64,000 bases of DNA from Viscum album (taxonomy: Eukaryota; Streptophyta; Magnoliopsida; Santalales; Viscaceae). This document shows, in pieces, positions 52,451 through 64,000 of the stretch (the stretch's first letter is position 1; every line of letters begins with the position of its first letter). A program made the translations under genes and the position numbers. The notes beneath the pieces are model-generated. The model made no database searches, was not told where the DNA came from, and saw only the letters and a list, made by a program, of their open reading frames with translations. Location of the stretch: positions 1,545,244,868 through 1,545,308,867 of the forward strand of contig OY728122.1 of assembly GCA_963277665.1 (NCBI GenBank), read 5' to 3'.

Positions 52451-54051
52451 ATTTGGAGGTATGATCAATAATTGTAAACAAGGGATATAACAATGATGAT
52501 ATAAGAATGACATGAACATAAGTGTATATGAACATGAAATTAACATTTAAAATCTATTTTATCATATCATATATCATAATATTGATTCAATTTTTAACAC
52601 TTGGTAGTCCATAAGACATGAATAATAAAGTAATCAATGAATAAGAGAAATGAGAGCATAATATTATAATCATACATAATTTTTTCCATAAACATAATTA
52701 AAAAATCATTTCCTTAACAATCATTGTTCATTATGAAGAATATAATAGTGGATTGGTTCTACTACCTTTTCAATCATATTTTCTAGGATCACTCTGAAGA
52801 ATATCATAGTGGAAAAATTCCATTAATGAACATGGTTCACTTCCCATTACATCATTCATTATATCATGTGATATCCATTTTTACCCAATTCATTAGGGGG
52901 ATATATAATTCCAGGCTCACCAATTGTATAGTCATAAATCATTCATATGTCCTCTAAAAGATCTTAAATCATTCATCATATATCAAAACCCTTGGAAGGG
53001 AAATGAGTTCCAAAAACATTTAATCATTTACTAAAACATAACCCATGAAATATAAATGGGTTTCATAAAAATTAATCATTATAGACATAAACCATATACA
53101 TGATGAATAAGTTATTTATCATTGGATAATATCTCAAGTAATGTATATCTAAAATTAAGGGATTTTATCATACATGAAAAATAATTTAAAAGAACACATG
53201 GAACATTTCTTGAGGAAAACACCCATTTCATTTTAAAATTACTTTTTTAAATAAAATAATTTATAAACTACTATAGATATTTTTATTTTTTAAATTAACC
53301 ATGTAATTTTGGATAGGAATATTTCAATAGATATTCTCCCTTAAAAGAGAGAAATTATTTTCATACATTTTATTTTAAAACAAATATTCCTTCAAAAGTT
53401 TTAGTAAAACCCAATGGTACCTCATTCAAAAAATGAAAGGAATATTACATTTAAATAAATTTTTAATAATTAAAATAACTATGAGAATGTCATTAAAATA
53501 ATTAGAAAGTAGAAAAAACAAAATTGGAAATATTTTCAAAGGACATAGATATTGAAGAAAAATGATTTATGAATCAAGAGAAAAATATAGTTTCCCTTCT
53601 CTCAGATAAATAAATACCGGAAAATGAAAAACAAATAATATCTAGAAATAACCATTGGAAAAGAAAATTCTTGAGAATTATTAAGATCTAGATCACATAA
53701 TTTCATCATCAAAAATTTAATCATAAAAAATCCTTTTAAATAACGAGATTGTAACATAAGACCTATACCTTAAGTTTGAATTTATTCCAAAGTACTATAA
53801 ATTCATATATAACAAATTTAAATTTATTATAATCTTAGACTTTAATAATTTATATATTGGTAAAATCACATATGATGAATTTATAAAATTTTATCACCTG
53901 TTTTTTTTTAAATTCCTTATTGAAATCATTGTTTTTGGGTGTAATATTTTTTTCATGAGAATTTAGGTTTTCTAGTTCTGGTTATTGGACTTTTATAATG
54001 GATCCATAATATTTGAAATATTAATTATAGTATAAATATAATATTAATTCA
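52451..54051. other. A+T-rich spacer with a 62-bp imperfect duplication
   Basis: TGAAGAATATAATAGTGG (about 52,733) recurs as TGAAGAATATCATAGTGG (about 52,795). Otherwise nothing is recognised. Confidence 0.4.
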
Positions 54052-54073
54052 ATATATATATATATATATATAT
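54052..54073. repeat. (AT)n microsatellite
   Basis: An uninterrupted alternating AT run of about 22 bp, the longest simple repeat I noticed in the window. Confidence 0.85.
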
Positions 54074-54191
54074 TCATCCATAATTTATAGAGGTATAAAA
54101 ATATATGACACCATTCATGGAGGCGGTATATTGTACATAAACATGAAAATTGTTTTCAGTTTTCAAAGGATAGAATAAAAGATAGGTAAAT

Positions 54192-57100
54192 TGTAACACC
54201 TTGAAATTATATAGTAATACTATAGTATTTTCTAGCATATATGACATGCAACACCAAGAGTATATGGGAATATAATATCCTAATAATTTATAATATATTT
54301 ACTATATAAATAAATTCAATATTTTATATATTTTACTATATATGAAATAATGATTTAGCGTATGTTACACATAATATGTTTCCTCAATGACTTCTCTTAC
54401 ACATATGACTGAGTTTTACAAAAAAATAATATATTATTAAAATATTATTATTTAATATAATATGACATAAACTATCTGTTATGAATATTATCAAGTAACA
54501 TATCAAAATTTATGATTTATGTAAATATAAAATGAATTCATGGGATGCTAATTAATGAGAAATAAAAATAAGATTGAATTTGATATAAAAATAAATATAT
54601 TTATTTAAATGATTCAAAAGGAGTTTTACATTAATTAAAATAATTAATTAAAATTAAGAAATGATTTAAATAAAACATTAATGTTATACATTAAATCGGA
54701 TATTTTTTATATTAATCCATTAGGATTGATAAGTGTGATATAATAAAACCCCTATTTTATACATAATAACATATATTTTTATAAAAGAAATTTTAACACC
54801 TTTTAATGAAGAAATAATTTTAAATAAAATTTTTTATATTATAATTAATATAATATGTCAAAATAAACTTCATATTTTAAATAGAAACCAAATTATTTGG
54901 TTAGTGTGAATTATTGACATTTTTCTTATATAAATTATTTTTAATGAATAGTTAAAAATATTGAATTTTAAATCAAAACATCGTTTTCATATATTTTATT
55001 CATATGGTTAAATTATATTTTGAATTTAATTAAAGGTAAATTAGATAATATTGTTTTAATTTTATAGAGTTAATGTTATTTTAATCAATTTCTCTTTGAA
55101 ATTTATTTTAAAAACATATCATACTTTTGGACATTTTTTCCTTAGAAACATGCATTGTCATCCTAACACCGGAATTAAATTTAAATTATTTTCTTAAATT
55201 TATGATATTTTAATTTATAAAATTAGATTCCATATATTGAATTAGAATGTTTTATATTATATAATAAGGTAAAATTAGTTTTTTACCACAAATATTAGGG
55301 AAAATGATTAAAATTAATTAAAATAATTAAGAGAAAATTAAGTTTAATTGATGACTAAAACATAAACAAAAGGCCTAAAAAAGCCAATAATCGTTTTCAG
55401 GTTCCATTAGATGAATATATTTAGACCCTATATTCCCATTTCTCCAATTGGTTTCATTATTTGAGCCACATGAAATGTGAAAAATGTGAATGTAATTGCT
55501 TTATGATAATGTTATAAGAGTTCCACTCCTCCTCCATTATAAAATGGCATCCTCTCCTCCCACTCACACACACCACTCAAGACACTTTGGAACAACTAAG
55601 ATCGTCCCAAATAGTGCCTCATAATCCCTACCCTAATACTATAAGTATCCCCTTGTCAATAATTCAATCCAAACAATCGTTTGGTTGAAACAAAAAGGAG
55701 TTACCTTATTAATAGGTAACAAACATCCATAAGATATTTAGTTTTTCCCATTCTCCAACCCCAAAAATATTATTATTCTATTATTTTTTATAAACAAATT
55801 TATCATAAATATAATTAGATGTTTAATGATAAATTTTTAACCTAAACATACACAAATTTCCATCTAATGGGTAAAAATATATTGTTTCTATATATGGGTA
55901 ACTACTGCCTCTCGAAATGATGACTGTTCATTTTTTCCTCTACCACCACTTATGGTGAAAATTATAATGGAAAATATTTTTATATATGATATATATTATA
56001 TTTATAATGTATTTATTTATCTACAAATTTTATTTCTAACATTCCTTTTTGCTTTCAATCTTGTGTAAATATGATTACTTCATTTGAGGAAGTGTGGACT
56101 ATGACCCCCTCAAAGCGATTTCACTCGTTCATTCTATACATGGAATATATAATGTAGGTTATTAATAAAACAATGTAACATATATAACATAGATATTATA
56201 CTTGAATTATAATATAATTATATCATTTACTTTAAATTCATTCAATACGACAATGAAACAAAAGTTGTGTTCATGCATATGTATGACCTACCATCACCAT
56301 GAATAGTACATTTCATTTCATATATCCACTAATTTAAGATTATTTTTAATACAAATGTACTGAATATATATGATAATTAAAACATGTTTTAAATTATTTA
56401 TATGATTAAACCATTAAATAATTAATAATAAAAATAAATAACAAGTCAAAACATATTTGAAAAAAATAGGAAATTGTCACACAAATTAATCAAAATAATG
56501 AAAGATTGTTAATGAACAGGTCATAAGATATTATAATAAGTAAATATATTATATTATAAATATGATTATGGTTATGTTTTTATTTATTAATATATTTTTA
56601 AAAACTATACTTGTGGATAAATACTACAAAAAATGGAATGTAAAGGTATGGTATTTCATCTCAATTTACATTCTATTGAGACTTATTTATAGTTATGAAT
56701 GTAGTTTCTTTTACATGTTGGACATACATCCCATGAAATGTTATATCATGAATATATTTATTCTCATGATATTATATGATTCTTTTAATGTAACTTCTTT
56801 AGGGGGATTATGATTTAAATGTTTCAAAGTGGTATGGGACATATTGGAATGTTTAAACATTATTCTCCTCAAAAATGTTATTAATGGTTATATTTTCAAT
56901 CTAACTTCCATTTTGAATGTCAACTCTCTCTTGAAAAAAAACATCTCACATTAAATCATTTTTCCTTATATAATTCCTTTAATATCCATATTTTCTTTTG
57001 ATGCATATTATTATTTTCATAAATAATATATCAATTTTCATATGATTATTAAATTAATAGTTATTTAGTTTACATGGGAATAATAAATAAATATATATCC

Positions 57101-57859
57101 TTAATTCAATATAGATATTTGAGAAGGATCATGTTTTAATATTTAAATTAATTTTTAGGCATGAGGATGATGTTGGACAGTTAATCCATGGGAGGGGCCT
57201 TATTATTGATATCCCATCGATGCAGCAATAGTCTTATGAGATAAAATGGTTGGCCAGATAGATGGGTTTTTACCCAGTAGCTAAACCATCGTGTAAAAGG
57301 TCATGATGGTACTTGTTCCATGTATATGGGAAACATGACATCCAGTAATAATGAATTCCCCACATTTTATTTTTTTTATTATTCATAGATGTTATTTTCC
57401 TTAAACGTATCTATGGTCACATTTCCATGTCAGTTTATTGATTTAGATGGCATGAGTTTTAGTTCCTTACCATTCAATATTGATATTTCCTTATCAAATT
57501 ATTTTAATGATTGTGTTATTAGTTATTTACCATTACATGTTAATTTTTTCCGATTGATTCCTTATATCTTTCACTTTACTTATCCTTACAAAGAATTTGA
57601 GCTCACCCTTATTATATTTTATTTCTCAATGTCATGAAGAATAAATCTTAGAATAATCATTCAAGGATATTGTTTATTTCATTTTATTATGTATCATGAT
57701 TCAATTTTAAATTTCCCAATATATTATTGGTATCATGAATGCAATATGGATTTCAAATCCGGATAAGCTGATCGGTCCTTTAAGAATTTATTCTATCAAA
57801 ATCATGAAAATGTTCTAAAATAATTCACCTCTCCATGTTTTTATTATAGAGGCGTTATA
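54192..57859 (+). repeat. 5' LTR of second Ty3/gypsy element
   Basis: Starts TGTAACACCTTG and ends GGCGTTATA (from a likely GGCGTCACA) two bases before the primer site. It is 3.67 kb, unusually long, so an internal insertion is possible. The CTTTACTTATCC...GAGCTCACCC signature is at about 57,573-57,610. The first 1.27 kb aligns with 60,583-61,866. Confidence 0.75.
55538..55544 (+). promoter_or_regulatory. LTR TATA box
   Basis: TATAAAA, followed within 30 bp by a C-rich, CA-rich stretch (CTCCTCCCACTCACACACAC), is the best promoter-like site in this LTR. The 3' LTR breaks off just before reaching the equivalent position. Confidence 0.5.
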
Positions 57860-57860
57860 G

Positions 57861-57875
57861 TTGGTATCAAACGGC
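57861..57875 (+). promoter_or_regulatory. Primer-binding site, initiator Met tRNA
   Basis: TTGGTATCAAACGGC matches TTGGTATCAGAGC over most positions, with a G-to-A change, directly after the LTR end. It is the best-preserved primer site in the window. Confidence 0.75.
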
Positions 57876-58559
57876 GCTTAACAGAAATATTTGAAAGTAG
57901 ATTTATAAGAAATATATTAATGAACATTACCCTAAAATAGATATTGATGGTACGTATAGAAGGACACCCCAGAATTTTTATAAAAAAGATTTTTTTTTAT
58001 TCCTATAAGTGAGTCCCTGTATGCATACTACAAGTGGACTTGGTTTTGACACAAATGTACCAATGAGTAACAACTCTGAAAAGATGTTCGAGTCCTAACA
58101 TGGGGTAATCTGGTATATGACAATAGGAATTAATATTCACCGGGTTCGATACTCTTAGAGGATATGCTTAAGACAATTCAGATTTTCATTAAAAACTAAT
58201 ATAAAGGATTTATAAGTAAAGATATCCCCAAGAAACCCTTGTTTATGATTATGTTATTAGTTATACATAAATTTCTTAATTTATGTTACAATATATTTAG
58301 AGTCATACCATATTAATAATTTTATGAGTTAATCCAGTATCTTCCAATCCTTGGAAATGGAATCTAGAAGGAAGAATAATATCATTACTGAAGGAAAATG
58401 TAGATATTTCCCTATATAGGACACCAACATAGTTTGTATTGGGTCTGTGGATATCATAAAAAGATTTGGGAAGCTTAATCTGATTATGAAACATTACCTT
58501 TTCTAGACGGAGCAACCTGTTCAACAATGAGATACTCTGATATTGGATTTATTTTTGCA

Positions 58560-59414
58560 ATATAGGCCCCATAATTTAGAGGGAGTACTGATCCAATAAT
58601 TTAAGATAAATGGATTATGTCTATAGAGCAGATATCCATTGAATTATGATGAAGTGAAATGGAAAATTTACATTTGTTGTGTATTGTCTCTAAGGTGATT
58701 CTCATTAATGGTGTCCCTTGATCCAAAATACTACGGAGCAAAAATAAATATAACTCATGGAATGTAGAGAATTTAAGGATTTATTCTTTGATAAATACAT
58801 CCCTCTTGATCATAAAATTGAGTTGAAGTGAATGTTTCGTAGATTATTGAAAAAGGAAGAATTGGGTGTTGCGGATTTTGAAGGTACCTTTACAAGTTAA
58901 CAAGGTGTGATACAAATTATATATGGAACACTGAGTAATAGATTAGACACTTGTTTTAAGGTATTAATACAAATCTCTAAAGGGCCCTCGTTTAACATAT
59001 ATTTTCATCATACGGGGAAATAGTTTTATGTGCCACCAAGACAACAAAGGAATTCTCCAAATTATATGAATTCAATGGAAACTAGGATAAAAAGAGGTAT
59101 TATGAGAAATAATGAAAATGGAATTCATAAAATAGGAAGGAGAAGTTTTAGAAATTATTATTATGTGGCAATGGTGGATATAATCACCCTGGGAAATGCT
59201 TGAAATGAATGAGTGTTTGTTATAAGTGCATAGAAAAGGGTCACCTAGAAAATGAATCAAACGGGAAGAATAAATATGCTATTATTTAGTGTTTTAAAAG
59301 AAATGAGATGGGTCACTATACAAATAAATTCCCCAAAAATCAATAGAACAAACCTCTAATGAAACTAAAGGATCAAGGTCAAGCATATATTATTGACACA
59401 TCCAATGTTGAATG
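58560..59414 (+). pseudogene. gag of second Ty3/gypsy element, three knuckles
   Basis: FRGSTDPI (58,575-58,598) is the capsid F-x-G-S-x-D-P motif, then KWIMSIEQI. EFKDLFFDKYIPLDHK (from 58,769) is the conserved W-x-E-F-K-x-L-F-x-x-K-Y-x-P block. Three knuckles follow: CGNGGYNHPGKC at 59,164 (second cysteine lost), CYKCIEKGHLENE at 59,218 (last cysteine lost) and CFKRNEMGHYTNKF at 59,290 (two cysteines lost). QGQAYIIDTSNVE at 59,373-59,414 is the linker that leads into the protease, and recognisable pol stops there. Gag would package element RNA. Several frameshifts and stops are present. Confidence 0.75.
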
Positions 59415-60070
59415 ATTAATGTACTTTTTCATTTGGATCTATGAAATATGTCGTAAAATTATTTTTTTTGATATTATCATTATATTATTTATGAAATATG
59501 TATGTATTATAACAAAATACATTTTTGTTAAGGATTTGAGATCATATGTTGAATGATACCCATAAAATTTATTTAGTACAGATTGAAAATTTTCCGAAAA
59601 CCCAAGATTAAGGAAAAGAATACCCTTAATATGATCCTGATGCTGAGATAATGATGATTAAATTATTATTTTAAATATGTTCATAATTCATTAATGAATT
59701 GTATAAAATTGGTATATGACATCATTTATGGATATTACAAAACTTTTGGATTTAATAAATATATCTAATAACATGCGTCTTACATAATGAGTGAGGGATA
59801 ATTCATGTTTCTAATAAGTTTATATGATGATTCATGTTATTATCATATTATAAGAAGATACATGATTAAGTTATTAACATGTTTAGAATTTGAAAATTTA
59901 TAGCTAATTCGTTATGATTAAAGTCCAATGAAAAGTTCATTTTTGAAATTCACACATAGTCTTGGTATAGTTTTAAATCATAATCATTTGGAAAGGTTAA
60001 CTAATAATTGAAATGTTTTATGCTTTAATTTGGATGTGGTTTTAGAGATTGATATATTACACCCCCATGC
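59415..60070 (+). other. Site of pol deletion, unrecognised sequence
   Basis: Protease, RT, RNase H and integrase core should lie here but no motif is found in about 0.65 kb. I infer a deletion of roughly 3 to 3.5 kb, since gag-protease linker and integrase tail are both still present. Confidence 0.5.
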
Positions 60071-60074
60071 GATG

Positions 60075-60185
60075 AATTTTGATCTATGAGATGATGTAGA
60101 AATATTAAATGGAAGGACAAAAAGATAAGATTTTTCTTATAGAAACATACCTAGTAAGTATATTTACTTATATTCAAAGAGAGTG
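60075..60185 (+). pseudogene. Integrase C-terminal tail remnant
   Basis: FDLxDDVEILNGR (60,078-60,116) and SYRNIPSKYIYLYSKR resemble the segment E-D-L-S-Y-E-D-x-P-V-x-I-L-D-R and L-R-N-K-x-I-P-L-V-K-V-L-W-R-N-H, the tail seen at 35,540-35,685 in the other element. The match is degraded but in the right place, about 400 bp before the 3' LTR. Confidence 0.45.
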
Positions 60186-60572
60186 TAAGAATAACTCAAC
60201 TATAGGAAAAATTATCTTGAAACCAAAAATGTTTCCAAAGAACCTTCATTTATAATGAATAAAATGGCATATAGACCATCACTGATTTAGGATTTTTGAT
60301 TGTTAACTTTCTCATAACCATGTTCTAAATCACTCTCTATTAGAACTTGATTGTTAATTTTTTCCTCGGTATCCTTATTTTAATTTTCGAAATATGTTCT
60401 CCTACTAGGGAACTATGTTACGTGAACACTATACTTTCCATTATATATTATAAAGACGATGTGTTATTAACCCAATTATTGATGTGTGTTTCTCAATAAT
60501 AGTTTATTTTCATATATGAATCCCTTTATTATTGAGAACATGTTTATATTGAGAAGTTGTAATTTAATTAAT

Positions 60573-60582
60573 ATTGGGAGAA
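60573..60582 (+). promoter_or_regulatory. Polypurine tract
   Basis: ATTGGGAGAA directly before TGTAGCATTC at the 3' LTR start is a typical gypsy plus-strand priming site. Confidence 0.6.
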
Positions 60583-61870
60583 TGTAGCATTCGGAAATTA
60601 TAGAGAAAGAATGTTGCATTTAATATAATACATGATACACAAAACCAAGCGCTTAAGTGAATATAATATCCTGATAATTAATACTATATTTAATAATTTA
60701 ATAAATTTAATATATTTTATTATTTTAAATATATTCAATAATCAATAAGCGTATGTTACACGCAACAACATGTTTCATCAATGGCTTCTGTTTAACGCAA
60801 GTCAGAGTTTACTAAAAAATAATATATTATTAAAATATTATTATTTAATATAATAAGATATCAACTAGGTATTATGAATATTATTAACTGACTTATGTTA
60901 ATTTATGATTTATTTAAATACAAAATTAATTCACGGGTTACTAATTAATGAGAAACGGAAACAAGAACCATTTGGATATAAAATAAATATATGTTTATGT
61001 TTATTCATCCAAAGGAGTTTTATATTAGTAAACATAATTAATTATAATTATTTACTGATTATAAGGAATTATATATCATATATAATCAATCAGATATTTT
61101 TTATATTCATCCATTAGGATTTATAGGAAAAAGATAAGAATGAACTCCTTTTTACAAATAAAAACATATATTCCTATAATGGGAATTTTACCTCCTTTTA
61201 AAGGAGATCCCATTTAAAATCATAATCTTGACACATTAATTAATTTAATATGTCTAAATAAACTTCCTATAATAAAGAGAAACATAAAAATTATGTTTGT
61301 GTGAATTTTTTATATCTGTCTGAATCATTTCATTATTTAATAAATATTTTCAAATAATAAAATATAGTTCCATACAGTTTTTTAATTAAATTTTTTTATA
61401 AGTTCAAATTATATTTTTAGTTGGTTTTAATTTTAATTAGATAAAAATTTTATGAATTAATACAAATTATTTCATTGGAATTAGTTTCACATTGAAATTG
61501 ATTATTAAAACTTATCAAACATTTGGATGATTTTATATTAAAAACCTACATTGTCATCCTAACCATGGGATTAAATTTAAAATTAATTTCTACCACTTTT
61601 GGGAACAAAATTTTTAATAAATGGATTTATTATTATTAATATTCATAATTTATATTTACAAAAAATGTTAACTTATTTTTTGACAAAACTTATTGTTGAT
61701 TGTGATTAAAATTAATTACAATGACTATGAGAAAATTAAGCTTAATGAAGTAATAAAAAATAAACCCAAGTCCTAAAAAGACATATACACTTTTCCAAAA
61801 AAAATTATGGTCATATTTCAACCTTATATTCCCTTTTATAGAATTGGATCCATTATTGGTTTCAAGACCC
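60583..61870 (+). repeat. 3' LTR of second Ty3/gypsy element, truncated
   Basis: Starts TGTAGCATTCGG and aligns with 54,192-55,455. Shared landmarks are GCGTATGTTACAC; a 42-bp A/T block (54,421 and 60,814); CATTGTCATCCTAAC; TATATTCCC and ATTGGTTTCA. The match ends at about 61,866, some 80 bp before the TATA box equivalent, where G+C-richer sequence begins. Confidence 0.75.
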
Positions 61871-64000
61871 ATCGCCCAAATATCGTGTTGGGATAACCCC
61901 AAGACCACCTATAATTAGCCAGGGGCTAGCGACTAGCGCCGTGTAGGATTATCCAACAAATAGGTGGTATTTTCCTAAGATCTTGTATACACTATCCCAT
62001 CACTAAGCCACTTGGGGTAGATAAAAAAGTAAATAAAATGCATGGAAACCACTAGATCCCAACAAGAGAGTATGATAGAATGTAAATAAGTAAAGTGTGA
62101 CCAGGCCAAAAACACAACCCCACTAAAAAGAAAATTGTAATGTCTAACCTGCAAACATGGTAACTAAGGCTGATGTAGGAAGCTTTCAGAAATACCTCGG
62201 CTCTTCTATTCTCACAACGCACCGTCTGGTCCCGGTCTTGGAAATGATGAACCTTATACTCCACCTAAGCGTTGGGAAACTACATAAGATACATCACATG
62301 TTGGAAAATTCTATGTAGAGGTGAGTAAAACAATACTCAGTAAAGGACCCTAAAACACAACGTGAAATACTAGAAAGAAAACACCATCAAGAAGGTAAAA
62401 TCAGATCAACATAGGTATATTTCAAAGACACATATAACAAGAATATCTAGGTATACTTGTAATAGATTAAATGAAGAAAAATTTCATCCATTTATAGAAA
62501 TATGGTTCAACTCGTAGCATGCTTGATTTAGAGAGATCAAACTCCTAGATCTATCAAATAGTAACCATGTAGAACATGTTTACCAAAAGTATTCTAGATA
62601 ATATCTATTCTCAATACATAATGATGTTTCCCAGAGACAATTGGTCTCATTGAATCAAGGAGTCTCGATATCACAACCAAAACCTTCGACATAGGATTCT
62701 TCTCATGAAACCCTCGTTATGGGAGAACTCTCTCTTTGAGCTATGATGTCGTCAGAGACACTCAGATAGAGGTACCATTTATTTAGGTCCCACCCAAATA
62801 GAAAACACTAAGAACATATTGATGCAAATAGATCAGGTCAAGTAATGGAAGAAGGAAATATCTTGATACACATCTAGGGGGTCCAACCCCTAGAGGTAAT
62901 TGGGGGACATCCTGGTCCTATTGGAATCGTCATCCTAGATAAATGATGGATTCCCATGTTAAGATTTATAACACCCATGGTAAAAAAAACTATCTGAGGT
63001 AGCAATAAGAGAAGTGAGGACCGAATGTGCCTCTCGGTATAGTACATTCCCCACATATACATTCTAGGGAACTGAGACCTGCATAGTCATTTGTGCATGC
63101 TAGGTTACCTAGATCCTCTCATCACTTACACATGATGGGTCACCATGATATGCTCTAAGACAACTCAATTCAAAACACAGGTCATTCTCTTTGACAATAA
63201 CATGATCCTACAACGTAACTTCATATTTAATCCCAAGGGTATCATCTCAATCTCTATAGTCAACCTCTATGATGGGATAGTGACCCTATATCGATCCATC
63301 ATAGGAAAGACAAGGATAATTCCACTAGCCCCCTCTTGTCTAACTGAAAGTCCAGTAAGCCATCTCATTAAGGCCAACACATCACTAGGGTCCTATATCA
63401 ATAGACAGATCATCAATTGGACTTATGTATTGAAATATATATCATATTAATGAAAATGTGTCTGGTGGGGTCCATTTTCAGCCCAACGTGGGTGGACCAA
63501 CCTGAACCTGCCCCATTTTCTAGGATCAACTCGACCTATTCTGTAGGTCCAGACCGAACCCGCTGGGTTAACCCGGACCGATGGGTCCATCCGAGCCCTC
63601 ACCGAGTTGGCCTATTATTCTAGCCCGGATGTGGCAACCCGTTGTGTTCCCCATGTCACACAACTGGTTCGGCTGACCAATGTTTCCACATGAATCCCCT
63701 AGTCTGATCTGTGGGTCTAGCCCATCCCATTATGGCATGAAACTGTGGATCCTATGATGCAGTGGATACCACCACCATCATGGAGCATCGCCTCCCCCAC
63801 ACCAACATGTTGCAGCTAGCGGCAACTTCTGTAGGCCATCAGATGTGTACTAGTGGTCAGTTCATTGATCCTAAAGAGGTTCTGGGATACCTGGGCCAAA
63901 TTCTTTATCGCTTGGGGTTTTATTCACCATTATGATCTACCGTGGTGAAAAGTTATTCCAGAGACAATATCTCCTACACTGCCACAATCCATTCACCACC
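61871..64000 (-). repeat. G+C-richer LTR-like sequence, minus strand, open at window end
   Basis: The base composition changes sharply and the sequence is much less A+T-rich than the rest of the window. At 62,318-62,346 the minus strand reads CCTTTACTGAGT, six bases, then TTTACTCACC, the TTACTGAG/CTCACC signature of plant gypsy LTRs, about 440 bp from the left edge. Around 63.5-63.6 kb it has repeated CGGACC/AACCC-type text. The minor open frames (63,145-63,450 and others) match nothing I know. I infer a younger LTR inserted into the 3' LTR to its left; its far end and element are outside the window. Confidence 0.45.

Larger units (their letters stand above)
54192..61870 (+). mobile_element. 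Second Ty3/gypsy element, pol deleted, 3' LTR truncated
   Basis: A 5' LTR (54,192-57,859) is followed by a good primer site, gag with three knuckle-like motifs and the gag-protease linker. After about 0.65 kb of unrecognised sequence come the integrase C-terminal tail, a polypurine tract and a 3' LTR start. RT, RNase H and the integrase core are missing: the internal region is only 2.7 kb, against 5.5 kb in the element at 27.9 kb. The post-primer sequence is homologous to that element (CCTAACATGG-TAA-CTGGTA-TTGACAAT or a close variant at 58,096 and 30,508), so the two are related families. The 3' LTR is cut at about 61.87 kb. Confidence 0.82.

Noticed and set aside
54192..61870. A founding gag-only (TR-GAG type) element
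   Set aside because: The gag-protease linker and a remnant of the integrase tail are still present, which favours a deletion from a full element.
63145..63450. 101-codon open frame near the right end
   Set aside because: It lies inside an LTR-like segment of opposite sense, has no known motif, and the length is not exceptional in G+C-richer DNA.
1..64000. CRISPR arrays, bacterial operons, tRNA or rRNA genes
   Set aside because: No regularly spaced identical repeats, no cloverleaf with conserved boxes, no rRNA-like text and no long open frames were seen. The content is plant retrotransposons.
1..64000. A new defence or regulatory system hidden in the window
   Set aside because: Every recognisable protein motif belongs to Ty3/gypsy or LINE families. 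The unexplained stretches are A+T-rich with no conserved coding signal visible by eye.

Overview
This window looks like nuclear intergenic DNA from a land plant, most likely an angiosperm with a large, repeat-filled genome. It is very A+T-rich and I found no intact long reading frame and no host gene. Everything I can identify is an old, mutated retrotransposon. The families are typical of plants: Ty3/gypsy elements with long TGTAAC-type LTRs and initiator-Met tRNA priming, resembling the Tekay/Del group, and L1-type LINEs whose ORF1 resembles the DUF4283 plus CCHC zinc-knuckle proteins. I cannot name the species. All domain calls come from reading translations by eye; no search was run.

Layout. 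0.5-5.6 kb: a minus-strand Ty3/gypsy pol (integrase 2.75-3.08 kb, reverse transcriptase 4.1-4.7 kb, protease end 5.0-5.1 kb), with a plus-strand LINE ORF1 (0.85-2.69 kb) lying across its integrase end. 5.6-17.6 kb: A+T-rich sequence with two related blocks (9.5-10.1 and 16.7-17.35 kb) that look like LTR or leader copies. 18.6-19.05 kb: a LINE endonuclease fragment. 19.9-44.2 kb: two copies of one older repeat. Copy 2 (41.9-44.2 kb) is uninterrupted; copy 1 is split by a nearly full-length LINE (about 20.46-26.16 kb) and by a complete Ty3/gypsy element (27,920-38,153) with two 2.37-kb LTRs, primer-binding site, gag, protease, RT, RNase H, integrase and a probable target duplication. 44.3-45.43 kb: a likely minus-strand solo LTR. 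45.4-50.3 kb: nothing recognisable. 50.4-52.45 kb: another LINE ORF1. 54.19-61.87 kb: a second Ty3/gypsy element with gag and an integrase tail but no RT, its 3' LTR cut off by a less decayed, G+C-richer minus-strand LTR-like sequence that runs to the window end.

The biology is the life history of retrotransposons: insertion into one another, loss of coding capacity by point mutation and deletion, and LTR decay. No element looks able to move. I found no new molecular system. The most useful signals are the empty-site comparison between the two copies of the old repeat, a small coding-like segment inside the LTRs of the complete element, an unexplained extra block of about 450 bp inside its pol, and a 42-bp A/T-only block left unchanged between otherwise diverged LTRs.
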